From positions 372,001 to 436,000 of the forward strand of contig NZ_KQ948150.1 of NCBI RefSeq assembly GCF_001513955.1: a stretch of 64,000 bases of DNA, read 5' to 3'. How positions within the stretch are numbered: position 1 is the first letter of the stretch; each line of letters begins with the position of its first letter. Of this stretch, positions 50,963 to 60,049 are shown in pieces. This stretch comes from Streptomyces pseudovenezuelae. GTDB lineage: Bacteria; Actinomycetota; Actinomycetes; Streptomycetales; Streptomycetaceae. The position numbers and the translations under genes were made by a program. A model generated the notes under the pieces. That model ran no database searches, was not told where the DNA came from, and worked only from the letters and a program-made list of their open reading frames with translations.

Positions 50963-52471
50963 ATGCGGCCTTCACTCCTTTCCCGTCGCAGCCCCACGGC
51001 TCGCAGACGACGCTTACCGGCGTTCGCGGTCACAGGCGTGATGGCGCTGCTGGCCATGATGACGGCGACCTCGCAGACATGGTCCGCCCCGGCGGCGACG
51101 CCGGCGCCCTTGGTGAGTTCGGCCTCGGGCCGGTGTCTGGACGTCAACGGCAACGTCGACACGCCGGGCATGGCGCTCGACATCCAGGACTGCGACAACC
51201 AGCCGAACCAGGCGTTCGAGTTCACCTCGGCGGGCGAGCTGAGGACGATGGGCGGCACCCGGTGCGTGGACGCCTACGACAACCGGACCGCGCCGGGCAC
51301 CCCGGTGATCATCTGGTCGTGCAACGGACAGTCGAACCAGGCCTGGCGGCAGAACGCCGACGGGTCCGTCACCGGTGTCCAGTCCGGCCTGTGCCTCGAC
51401 GTCAACGGCGCGGGCACGGCCAACGGCACCGCGGTCATCCTGTGGACCTGCAACGGTCAGAGCAACCAGAAGTGGACCACCTCGACGGTTCCGCCGACGC
51501 CCGGCGGGTCGGGCCCGTGTGACATCTACTCCGCCGGTGGAACGCCGTGCGTGGCCGCGCACAGCACCGTGCGGGCGCTCTACGGGTCGTACAGCGGGAG
51601 CCTGTACCAGGTCAGGCGCGCCTCGGACAACGCGACCCGCAACATCGGCGTACGGGCGGCGGGCGGCTTCGCGGACGCGGCGGCGCAGGACTCGTTCTGC
51701 GCGGGCACATCCTGTGTGATCACGGTCGTCTACGACCAGTCCGGACGCGGCAACGACCTGTGGTACCAGGGATCGGCCCAGGTCCCGGGATCGAGTCAGA
51801 GCAGTCCCGCGAAGGCGACCTCCGAGTCGCTGACCGCGGGCGGCACCAAGGCGTACTCGCTGTACATCAATCCCGGGAACAGCTACTGGCGGGACGGCCA
51901 TCTGACGGGCGTTCCGACCGGCAGCGCGCCCGAAGGGGCGTACATGGTGACCAGCGGCACCCACGTCAACAGCGGCTGCTGCTTCGACTACGGCAACAGC
52001 GAGACGACGCGCAAAGCCGACGCGGCCGGGGCGATGGACGCGATCAACTTCGGCACCGAGTGCTGGTTCGGCGGCTGCTCCGGAGGCGGTCCCTGGGTCC
52101 AGGCCGATCTCGAATGGGGCCTGTACTCCGGCGGCAGCCAGTCCTGGAACACCGGTCAGCGGGCGTTCCCCGTCAAGTTCGTCACCGCGATGCTGAAGAA
52201 CAACGGGACGTCGAGGTTCGCCCTCAAGGGCGGCAACGCGCAGTCCGGCAGTCTGACCACCCTGTGGGACGGCGCGCTGCCCGGCGGATACAGCCCGATG
52301 AAGAAGCAGGGCGCCATCGTTCTGGGCAGCGGCGGTGACTGCTGCAAGCCCGGGGGCGGCGCCAACCAGAGCGCCGGCACCTTCTACGAGGGGGCCATGG
52401 TCGCCGGTTACCCCTCCGACGCGACCGACAACGCGGTGCAGGCCAACGTCATCGCGGCCGGGTATCGCTGA
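50963..52471 (+). CDS. Secreted GH54-type arabinofuranosidase with N-terminal CBM13
   Basis: ATG 50963 follows GCGAGGAAC; 502 residues. The signal has an arginine-rich start (SRRSPTARRRRLPAF) and cleavage near APAATPA. Domain order is reversed relative to its two paralogues: CBM13 first (about 50-180, with NQAF, NQAW and NQKW repeats), a PPTPGGS linker, then GH54 (about 190-502). Catalytic features remain: GCCFDYGN, Glu384 in ADLEWGLY and Asp459. The acid/base loop is altered to GGDCCKPGGGANQS, with an extra vicinal Cys pair and a short insertion absent in the paralogues. It should release arabinose, perhaps from a different linkage or polymer. It is first in the downstream operon. Confidence 0.87.
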   Translation: MRPSLLSRRSPTARRRRLPAFAVTGVMALLAMMTATSQTWSAPAATPAPLVSSASGRCLDVNGNVDTPGMALDIQDCDNQPNQAFEFTSAGELRTMGGTRCVDAYDNRTAPGTPVIIWSCNGQSNQAWRQNADGSVTGVQSGLCLDVNGAGTANGTAVILWTCNGQSNQKWTTSTVPPTPGGSGPCDIYSAGGTPCVAAHSTVRALYGSYSGSLYQVRRASDNATRNIGVRAAGGFADAAAQDSFCAGTSCVITVVYDQSGRGNDLWYQGSAQVPGSSQSSPAKATSESLTAGGTKAYSLYINPGNSYWRDGHLTGVPTGSAPEGAYMVTSGTHVNSGCCFDYGNSETTRKADAAGAMDAINFGTECWFGGCSGGGPWVQADLEWGLYSGGSQSWNTGQRAFPVKFVTAMLKNNGTSRFALKGGNAQSGSLTTLWDGALPGGYSPMKKQGAIVLGSGGDCCKPGGGANQSAGTFYEGAMVAGYPSDATDNAVQANVIAAGYR

Positions 52472-52524
52472 GTCCCTCTGTCCCACGGCGTGTTCTGCCG
52501 CAACCCGGCCCAGGAGTGGATGAC

Positions 52525-54123
52525 ATGCACATGATTACTCGCACACTGGCCTTCGCCTTCGCCATCGCGCTGTTCTGCGTAGGCGTACCCCTCGTCTCCC
52601 TCGGCACGGCCCAGCCCGCCGCCGCACTGGGCAACGGGCTGGCACTGACCCCGCAGATGGGCTTCAACGACTGGAACGCGTACGGCTGCAATGTGTCGGA
52701 GTCCCTGATCAAGTCGACCGCGCAGGCGATGCACACCAACGGCATGCAGGCAGCGGGCTACTCCTACGTCAACATCGACGACTGCTGGATGACCCACAAC
52801 CGCGACTCCGGCGGCCGTCTGGTGCCGGACCCGGCCAAGTTCCCCGACGGCATCAAGGGCACCGCCGACTACGTGCACTCGCTGGGGCTGAAGCTGGGGA
52901 TCTACGAGGACGCGGGCACCGCCACCTGCGCCGGGTACCCGGGCAGCCTGGGGCACGAGAGCACGGACGCCCAGTCGTTCGCGTCGTGGGGCGTGGACTA
53001 CCTGAAGTACGACAACTGCAACAACAACGGGGTGTCCGCGCAGAGCCGCTACACCGCGATGCGGGACGCCCTCGCGGCCACCGGCCGGCCGATCCTGTAC
53101 AGCCTGTGCAACTGGGGCCAGGACAACGTGTGGACCTGGGGCGCGAACGTGGGCAACAGCTGGCGCACCACCGGGGACATCAGCGCCACCTTCTCCAGCA
53201 TGCTGTCGATCTTCCACAGCAACGTGGGACTGGCCTCCTACGCGGGCCCCGGTCACTGGAACGACCCGGACATGCTGGAGGTCGGCAACGGCTCGATGAC
53301 GGTTACCGAGAGCCGCAGCGAGTTCAGCCTGTGGGCGGAGATGGCCGCGCCGCTGATCGCGGGCACCAACATCCCCTCGGCCGGCGCGGAGACGCTGGCC
53401 ACGCTGACCAACTCCCGGGTGATCGCGGTCGACCAGGACCCCCTCGGCAAGCAGGGCACCATGGTCTCCTCCTCCGGCGGCCGGGACGTGCTGGCCAAGC
53501 CCTTGGCCAACGGAGACGTGTCGGTGGCGCTGTTCAACGAGACGGGCTCTACAGCGACCATCTCGACCACCACGGCCGCGATCGGCAAGACCGGGGCGTC
53601 CGCCTACACCCTGACCGACCTGTGGTCCGGAGCGTCCTCCACCACCTCGGGCACGATCAGCGCCTCGGTCCCGGCGCACGGCACCGTGATGTACCGGGTC
53701 GCGGGCGGCACCAGCGGCGGCACCGGCGTGACCGGCGCGGTGCACGCGGTGGGTGCGGGCAAGTGCCTGGACGTCCCCAACGCGACCACCACCGCGGGCA
53801 CCCAGGTGGAGATCTGGAGCTGCAACGGCGGCGCCAACCAGACCTGGACGCACTCCGCGTCCAACCAGTTCACCGTCTACTCCGGCAGCGCCCAGATGTG
53901 CCTGGACGCCTACAACAACCAGACCACGCCGGGCACGAAGGTCGAGATCTGGACGTGCAACGGCCAGAGCAATCAGCAATGGACGCTGAACACCGACGGC
54001 ACGGTCACCGGCGTCCAGTCGGGCCTGTGCCTGGACGTAGCGGGCGGGGCCACCGCTGACGGCGCCCTCGCCGAGCTGCGGACCTGCAACGGCGCAAGCA
54101 GCCAGCGGTGGACGTTGGGATGA
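52525..54123 (+). CDS. Secreted GH27 alpha-galactosidase or beta-L-arabinopyranosidase with CBM13
   Basis: ATG 52525 is eight bases after AGGAG (52512-52516); 532 residues with a signal ending near PAAALG. The GH27 barrel (about 35-300) has TPQMGFNDWNAYGC, VNIDDCWM, LKYDNC with nucleophile Asp163, and SWRTTGDIS with acid/base Asp218. A beta domain (about 300-395) and a CBM13 (about 403-532, NQTW, NQQW, SQRW) follow. The same GH27-CBM13 plan is known for a Streptomyces beta-L-arabinopyranosidase as well as for alpha-galactosidases. The motif GIYEDAG, with Glu where many galactosidases have Ala or Ser, leaves the choice open. Confidence 0.9.
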   Translation: MHMITRTLAFAFAIALFCVGVPLVSLGTAQPAAALGNGLALTPQMGFNDWNAYGCNVSESLIKSTAQAMHTNGMQAAGYSYVNIDDCWMTHNRDSGGRLVPDPAKFPDGIKGTADYVHSLGLKLGIYEDAGTATCAGYPGSLGHESTDAQSFASWGVDYLKYDNCNNNGVSAQSRYTAMRDALAATGRPILYSLCNWGQDNVWTWGANVGNSWRTTGDISATFSSMLSIFHSNVGLASYAGPGHWNDPDMLEVGNGSMTVTESRSEFSLWAEMAAPLIAGTNIPSAGAETLATLTNSRVIAVDQDPLGKQGTMVSSSGGRDVLAKPLANGDVSVALFNETGSTATISTTTAAIGKTGASAYTLTDLWSGASSTTSGTISASVPAHGTVMYRVAGGTSGGTGVTGAVHAVGAGKCLDVPNATTTAGTQVEIWSCNGGANQTWTHSASNQFTVYSGSAQMCLDAYNNQTTPGTKVEIWTCNGQSNQQWTLNTDGTVTGVQSGLCLDVAGGATADGALAELRTCNGASSQRWTLG

Positions 54124-54153
54124 CCGCGCTTTCGAACCCAGGAGGAGGCATCC

Positions 54154-55665
54154 ATGCTCGAACCAGCCGCTGAGAGCCCACGCAGGCGAGGGAAAGCCGT
54201 GCTCCTTGTCGCCCTGGCGATGGTGGTGGCCGTGTTCGGCGCACCGGCGTCCGCCACCTCCCAGCAGGACGCCCCGGCGACTCAGCGCGCGGCGGACGTG
54301 TCGCTCCCGTGCGACCTCTACGCCGCGGGGGGCACGCCGTGCGTGACGGCACACGCCACGACCAGGGCGCTCTTCGCCTCGTACAACGGCCCGCTGTACC
54401 AGATCCAGCGGGCCTCCGATCACAGCTACCGCGACATCGGGCTGCTCAGTGCGGGCGGGTACGCGGACGGCGCGTCCCAGGTGTCGTTCTGCTCGGGCAC
54501 GTCGTGCACGATCACGAAGATCTACGACCAGACCGCCCAGCACAACGACATGCCGATCTCCTGGGGCGGCTACTGGAAGGGACCGGGGCCCAACGGGTCC
54601 GATGTCGGCGCGGACGCCATGGCCCTGCCGGTGACCGCGGCCGGTCACCAGGTGTTCGGCGTCAAGGTCACCCCCGGCGTCGGCTACCGGCTCGACCACG
54701 CGAGGGGTGTGCCCACCGGGGCCCAGCCCGAAGGCATCTACATGGTCACCTCGTCGAACTACACGAGCCAGTGGTGCTGCTTCGACTACGGCAGCGGTGA
54801 GAACTCCCACACCGACACCGGCAACGCCACCATGAACGCCATCTACTGGGGTACCGCCTGCTGGTTCGGCGGCTGCACCGGCAGCGGCCCGTGGGTCGAG
54901 GCCGACCTGGAGAACGGCATGTTCCACACCAACACCGGCTCCAACAAGGACCCGAACAACCCTGGCGTGCACTACCCGTTCGTCAGCGCGTGGCTGAAGA
55001 ACAACGGCACCACCAACTTCACGCTCAAATACGGCAACGGCGCGAGCGGCGGACTGACCACCACCTTCTCAGGCCCCCTGCCGAACGGCTACTCACCGAT
55101 GAAGGTCGACAGCTCGGTCCTGCTCGGCACCGGGGGAGACAACAGCCCCAACGGCGTGGGCGAGTTCTTCGAGGGTGCGATGACGGCGGGCTATCCCTCC
55201 GACGCCACCGAGAACGCCGTCCAGGCCGCCATCACCGCGGCCGGTTACGGCGCCGGGGGCGGTGGCGGTACCTCGACCGCGCTGCACGCCGTGGGTGCGG
55301 GCAAGTGCCTGGAGGTGCCGGGCGCGTCCACGTCGCCGGGCACGCAGACGCAGATCCGGGACTGCACCGGAGCGGCCAACCAGACCTGGTCCCGGACCGA
55401 CTCCCGCGAGCTCGCCGTGTACTCCGGCAGCAGCCGGCTGTGCCTGGACGCCTCCAACCAGGGCACCAGCCCCGGCACCAAGGTCATCACCTGGACCTGC
55501 AACGGCCAGGCCAACCAGCAGTGGAACGTCAACGCCAACGGCACCGTCACCAGCGCCCAGTCCGGCCTGTGCCTGGACGTGACCGGCGCCGGCACCGCCA
55601 ACGGCACCCCCGTCGAACTGTGGACCTGCAACGGCGGATCCAACCAGCAGTGGTCACTGAGCTGA
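54154..55665 (+). CDS. Secreted GH54-type arabinofuranosidase with CBM13 (third copy)
   Basis: ATG 54154 follows AGGAGGCATCC; 503 residues with signal cleavage near ASATSQ. The GH54 domain (about 48-365) has WCCFDYGSGEN (vicinal Cys pair), Glu253 in ADLENGMF and Asp329 in GTGGDNSP. The CBM13 (about 375-503) carries NQTW, NQQW and NQQW. It resembles the 43688 protein in order but has an enlarged substrate-side loop (AQHNDMPISWGGYWKGPGPNG) where the first has GRGNHLTQAPGG. It is 30 bp after the GH27 gene, clearly in one operon. Confidence 0.88.
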   Translation: MLEPAAESPRRRGKAVLLVALAMVVAVFGAPASATSQQDAPATQRAADVSLPCDLYAAGGTPCVTAHATTRALFASYNGPLYQIQRASDHSYRDIGLLSAGGYADGASQVSFCSGTSCTITKIYDQTAQHNDMPISWGGYWKGPGPNGSDVGADAMALPVTAAGHQVFGVKVTPGVGYRLDHARGVPTGAQPEGIYMVTSSNYTSQWCCFDYGSGENSHTDTGNATMNAIYWGTACWFGGCTGSGPWVEADLENGMFHTNTGSNKDPNNPGVHYPFVSAWLKNNGTTNFTLKYGNGASGGLTTTFSGPLPNGYSPMKVDSSVLLGTGGDNSPNGVGEFFEGAMTAGYPSDATENAVQAAITAAGYGAGGGGGTSTALHAVGAGKCLEVPGASTSPGTQTQIRDCTGAANQTWSRTDSRELAVYSGSSRLCLDASNQGTSPGTKVITWTCNGQANQQWNVNANGTVTSAQSGLCLDVTGAGTANGTPVELWTCNGGSNQQWSLS

Positions 55666-55694
55666 CCCCCTGAGGCGTGACGTAGGAGGACCGA

Positions 55695-57527
55695 ATGAGG
55701 ACGAGAGCAAGATCAGGCCGTCTGCTACTGGCCATCGGCATCGTCCTGGCGTTCGTGCTGCAACTGCCGGCGACGACCGAGAGCCGGGCCGCCTCGGGCG
55801 AGGCGCTGAGCGTCAACCTCGCTTCGACGCGAGGCCCGTCGACCGGCGTGGGGGAGGGCTTCCTCTACGGCTTCACCCAGGACGGCAGTCAGCCGGCCGA
55901 CCAGTTCATCAAGCCGCTGGGGATCAACGCCTTCCGTGGCGGCGGCTGGTTCTCCGGCGGCTGGATCAAGGACAACTACCAGTACGGATCCGCCACTCGG
56001 GCCGACATCGACTCGATCGTCGCGCAGGCGAAACGGCTCACCCAGCCGCCGTACCACGCGCAGTACCAGGTACTGGTCAGCGACATCTACGGCGCCAACG
56101 GCGGACAGCCGTCGAACACGAGGTACCCGTGCGACAACGGCGACTGCTCCAACTGGATCACCTTCATCGACTCCACGGTGGGAGCACTGCAGGCGACCGG
56201 GCTGCCGTTCGCCTACGACATCTGGAACGAGCCCGACATCTCCGTCTTCTGGACCCGGGGCGTGAACAGCGCCCAGTACTTCCAGATGTGGGACACGGCC
56301 TACCGGGAGATCCGGCGACTCGCCCCCTCGGCGCAGATCGTCGGGCCGTCGCTCGCCTTCACCCCGCAGAGCAACCCGGGTGAATGGCGGACCTGGCTCG
56401 CACACGTGAAGGCGGCCGGGACGGTACCGGACATGATCACCAACCACGACGAGGGTGATGTCGACGACCCGGTCACCGTCTCCCAGTCCCTCAACAGCGC
56501 CCTGACCACGGCCGGCATCGGCCCCCGGCCGCTGTCCGCGAACGAGTACCAGCCCGCCGACCGGCAGACCGCCGGAGTGACGGCCTGGTACCTGGCGCGG
56601 TTCGCGCAGTCCGGGTACACCAACGCGATGCGCGGCAACTGGGTCTGCTGTGTCACCCCCAACCTGACGGGAGTGCTCACCCAGAGCGGAGGCACCTGGC
56701 AGCCGACGGGCAACTGGTGGGCGCTGCGCGACTACGCCGACATGACCGGCACCCTCGTCGACACTTCCGGCCAGGTCGGCTCGACGGCGATCTCGGCCTC
56801 CGAGGACGCCACCAACAAGCGCGCGGTGGCGATCATCGGCGACTCCAACGGCAACTCCGGCACCTCGTCGGTGACCTTCAACGGACTGTCGTCCGTGCCC
56901 TGGCTGACGAACGCCGGCAGCGTGCACGTCACCGTGCACCGCATCCCGGACCAGGCACCGCTCGGTGCGCCCCTGACCGTCTACGACCAGAACCTGAGCG
57001 CCTCGGGCGGCTCGATCACCGTGCCCTTGACGTTCCAGGCCACGCACGACGCGTTCGCCGTCTATCTCACCCCGGCCTCCTCCGGCGGCGAGGGCTTCCC
57101 GACCGGCTCCCACCAACTCGTCGTCGCCAACAACAACTTGTGCCTGGACGTGTACGGGAACTCGGGCAGCGCGGGCGCCGCGATCGACCAGTGGACCTGC
57201 AACGGGCAGAGCAATCAGCAGTTCCAGTTCGTGCCGGCCACGGGCGGCTACGGCGAACTGCGCGCCCAGAACTCCGGCCAGGACGTGGCCGTGGCCGGCG
57301 GTTCCACGACGGCGGGCACCCCGAACATCGTCCAACAGCCCCCCGGCACAACCGCTAACGGCCTCTGGCTGCCGGTGCGCCAGTCCGACGGCTCCTACGC
57401 CTTCCAGAACCGCAACAGCGGTCTGTGCCTGGACGTCTACGGCGCCGGCAGCACCGCGGGCCAGCAACTCGACCAGTGGCAGTGCAAGAACGCGCCGGGC
57501 ACCAACCAGGACTTCTTCGTCCGCTGA
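55695..57527 (+). CDS. Secreted clan GH-A glycosidase (GH39-like) with CBM13
   Basis: ATG 55695 follows GGAGGACCGA by a short gap; 610 residues with a signal ending near ESRAAS. The catalytic domain (about 38-460) is a (beta/alpha)8 barrel with acid/base Glu179 in YDIWNEPDIS and probable nucleophile Glu284 in LSANEYQP, followed by a small beta domain. The order suggests GH39 (beta-xylosidase, arabinopyranosidase) or a close clan GH-A family. I cannot separate these by eye. The CBM13 (about 470-610) nearly duplicates that of the beta-helix protein at 45459, including the GFPTGxHxLV start and the GTNQDF end. Confidence 0.75.
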   Translation: MRTRARSGRLLLAIGIVLAFVLQLPATTESRAASGEALSVNLASTRGPSTGVGEGFLYGFTQDGSQPADQFIKPLGINAFRGGGWFSGGWIKDNYQYGSATRADIDSIVAQAKRLTQPPYHAQYQVLVSDIYGANGGQPSNTRYPCDNGDCSNWITFIDSTVGALQATGLPFAYDIWNEPDISVFWTRGVNSAQYFQMWDTAYREIRRLAPSAQIVGPSLAFTPQSNPGEWRTWLAHVKAAGTVPDMITNHDEGDVDDPVTVSQSLNSALTTAGIGPRPLSANEYQPADRQTAGVTAWYLARFAQSGYTNAMRGNWVCCVTPNLTGVLTQSGGTWQPTGNWWALRDYADMTGTLVDTSGQVGSTAISASEDATNKRAVAIIGDSNGNSGTSSVTFNGLSSVPWLTNAGSVHVTVHRIPDQAPLGAPLTVYDQNLSASGGSITVPLTFQATHDAFAVYLTPASSGGEGFPTGSHQLVVANNNLCLDVYGNSGSAGAAIDQWTCNGQSNQQFQFVPATGGYGELRAQNSGQDVAVAGGSTTAGTPNIVQQPPGTTANGLWLPVRQSDGSYAFQNRNSGLCLDVYGAGSTAGQQLDQWQCKNAPGTNQDFFVR

Positions 57528-57583
57528 ACCGTCCGCCGACCGCACCGGCCGTGGACACCTCACATCTGCGAAAGGAACCCACC

Positions 57584-59992
57584 GTGTCAGCACTCGTACG
57601 GCTGTTACGGCGCCTGCGTGTCCCCACGGCCGTGCTGGCGGGCCTCGTCCTGGCCGCCGGCGGCGTCGTGGGCACAGCCGCCGCCCCGGCCCGGGCAGCC
57701 ACCTCCATCACCCTCAACGGCACCTCCGGCGGACGGACCTTCGACGGTGTCGGCGCGATCAGCGGGGGAGGCGGCAACAGCAGACTCCTGATCGACTATC
57801 CCGAACCCCAGCGCGGCCAGGTCCTCGACTACCTCTTCCGGCCCGGCTACGGCGCCTCCCTGCAGATGCTCAAGGCCGAGATCGGCGGGGACACCAACTC
57901 CACCTCGGGAGCCGAGCCCAGCCACCAGCACACCCGCTCCGACCTGAACTGCGACCGGGGCTACGAATGGTGGCTGATGGAGCAGGCCAAGGCCCGCAAC
58001 CCGAACATCAAGCTGTACGGGCTCGCCTGGGGCGCCCCGGGCTGGATCGGCAACGGGAACTTCTGGTCCACCGACATGGTCAACTACCTGGTCTCATGGC
58101 TGGGTTGTGCCAAGCAGCACGGGCTGAGCATCGATTACCTCGGCGGGTGGAACGAGCGGGGCTACAACGTCTCCTGGTACCAGCAGCTGCGGAGCGCGCT
58201 CAACAGCAACGGCTACGGCAGCGTCAAGATCATCGCGGCCGACTCGGACTGGTCCGTGGCGAACGACGTCAACTCCAACCCGGCGTTCGCCTCCGCGGTG
58301 AGCGCCATCGGCACGCACTATCCCTGCGGCTACCGGTCCTCCCAGTCCACCTGCACGGTGCCGGCGGCCGCCCTGAACTCCGGCAAGCCGCTGTGGGCGA
58401 GCGAGAACGGCTCGGACGACTACAACGGGGGAGCGCAGGCCATGGCCCGCGGCATCAACCGCGGCTACATCGACGGGCGCATGACCGCGTACCTCAACTG
58501 GCCTGTGGTCGCCGCGCTCACACCCAACCTGCCGTACCCCACCATGGGCATGGCCCTGGCCGCGCAGCCGTGGTCCGGCTCCTACTCCATCGGCAAGAAC
58601 ACCTGGGTGATGGCGCACACCAGCCAGTTCACCAGCCCGGGATGGCACTACCTCGACGCCTCCAGCGGCTACGTCGGCGGCAACCGCGCGAACGGCAGCT
58701 ACGTCTCGCTCAAGTCCACCAACAACTCCGACTACTCCACGGTCATCGAGACCATGGACGCCACCGGCGCGCAGACGCTGAACTTCAACGTCACCGGAGG
58801 GCTGTCCGCCGGAACCGTCCATGTCTGGTCCACCGACATCAGGTCCGCCGACCCGGCCGACCACTTCGTGCACGCCGCGGACATCACCCCGTCCGGCGGC
58901 GGCTTCAGCCTGACCGTGCAGCCCGGCCACCTGTACACCCTGACCACCACGACCGGACAGGGCAAGGGCACCGCCACCGGTCCCGCCCGGGGCGCGCTCA
59001 AGCTGCCGTACAGCGACTCCTTCGACAGCTATGCCACCGGCACCGAGGCGAAGTACCTCATGGACTGGCAGGGTGCCTTCGAGGCGGTGGGCTGCGGCGG
59101 CGGCCGCGACGGAAAGTGCGTGCGCCAGATGAGCCCGCAGAAGCCGATCACCTGGGACTCGCTGACGGATCCGCACGCGCTGCTCGGAGAGACGGGCTGG
59201 GGCAACTACACCGTCTCGTCGGACGTGCTGCTCGAACAGCCCGGCTACGTCGAACTGATCGGCCGTGCGGGCGCGCACGACTACGACCACGGCGGCGGGC
59301 AGAACGCCTACCGCCTGCGGGTGAGCGACACCGGGGGCTGGTCGATCCTCAACTCCAACACCAACGGCACCGTCGCCACCCTGGCCCGCGGCAACACCGC
59401 CGCGCTGGGCACCAACCGCTGGCACACCCTGGGCCTCACCTTCTCCGGCACCACGATCACCGCGGTCGTCGACGGCTCAACGGTCGGTTCCGCGAACGAC
59501 GGCACCTGGGCGACCGGCCAGATCGGCTACGGCACCAGCCAGGGCGAGACAGCGCAGTTCGACAACCTGTCCGTCACCCTAGGCAGCGGCGGAAACGACG
59601 GCGGTGTCACCGGCGCGATCGTCGGGAGCGCCTCCGGCCGGTGCGTGGACGTGCCGAACCAGTCGCACACGGCCGGTACCCAGGTGGCGCTGTGGGACTG
59701 CAACGGCGGCAGCAACCAGCAGTGGACCAACACCTCGGCCGGTGAGCTGCGGGTCTACGGCAGCGCCTGCCTGGACGCGGCAGGCCAGGGCACCAGCCCC
59801 GGCACCAAGGTGACCATCTGGGACTGCAACGGCGGCGCCAACCAGAAGTGGACGCTCCACACCGACGGCACCCTCACCGGTGTCCAGTCCGGCCTCTGCC
59901 TGGACGCCACCGGCGCCGGAACGGCCAACGGCACCCCGCTCCAGCTGTCGACCTGCAACGGCGGCAGCAGCCAGAAGTGGACGCGCGACTGA
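57584..59992 (+). CDS. Secreted GH59 galactocerebrosidase-like beta-galactosidase with CBM13
   Basis: GTG 57584 follows AAAGGA by eight bases; 802 residues with a signal ending near APARAAT. The start of the catalytic domain, FDGVGAISGGGGNSRLLIDYPEPQR, with MLKAEIGGDTNSTSGAEPSH is highly characteristic of GH59, the galactocerebrosidase family. Acid/base Glu191 is in GGWNERG and nucleophile Glu274 in ASENGSDD. A beta-sandwich lectin-like domain (about 470-665) and a CBM13 (about 675-802, NQQW, NQKW, SQKW) follow. Bacterial GH59 enzymes are little studied; a role on beta-galactosyl side chains or arabinogalactan is inferred from the neighbours. Confidence 0.88.
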   Translation: MSALVRLLRRLRVPTAVLAGLVLAAGGVVGTAAAPARAATSITLNGTSGGRTFDGVGAISGGGGNSRLLIDYPEPQRGQVLDYLFRPGYGASLQMLKAEIGGDTNSTSGAEPSHQHTRSDLNCDRGYEWWLMEQAKARNPNIKLYGLAWGAPGWIGNGNFWSTDMVNYLVSWLGCAKQHGLSIDYLGGWNERGYNVSWYQQLRSALNSNGYGSVKIIAADSDWSVANDVNSNPAFASAVSAIGTHYPCGYRSSQSTCTVPAAALNSGKPLWASENGSDDYNGGAQAMARGINRGYIDGRMTAYLNWPVVAALTPNLPYPTMGMALAAQPWSGSYSIGKNTWVMAHTSQFTSPGWHYLDASSGYVGGNRANGSYVSLKSTNNSDYSTVIETMDATGAQTLNFNVTGGLSAGTVHVWSTDIRSADPADHFVHAADITPSGGGFSLTVQPGHLYTLTTTTGQGKGTATGPARGALKLPYSDSFDSYATGTEAKYLMDWQGAFEAVGCGGGRDGKCVRQMSPQKPITWDSLTDPHALLGETGWGNYTVSSDVLLEQPGYVELIGRAGAHDYDHGGGQNAYRLRVSDTGGWSILNSNTNGTVATLARGNTAALGTNRWHTLGLTFSGTTITAVVDGSTVGSANDGTWATGQIGYGTSQGETAQFDNLSVTLGSGGNDGGVTGAIVGSASGRCVDVPNQSHTAGTQVALWDCNGGSNQQWTNTSAGELRVYGSACLDAAGQGTSPGTKVTIWDCNGGANQKWTLHTDGTLTGVQSGLCLDATGAGTANGTPLQLSTCNGGSSQKWTRD

Positions 59993-60049
59993 CCACGTGA
60001 CCGGCGGGCGGACTTCCCGAGCCCGCCCGATCCTTCTGAAAGGCCCCAC

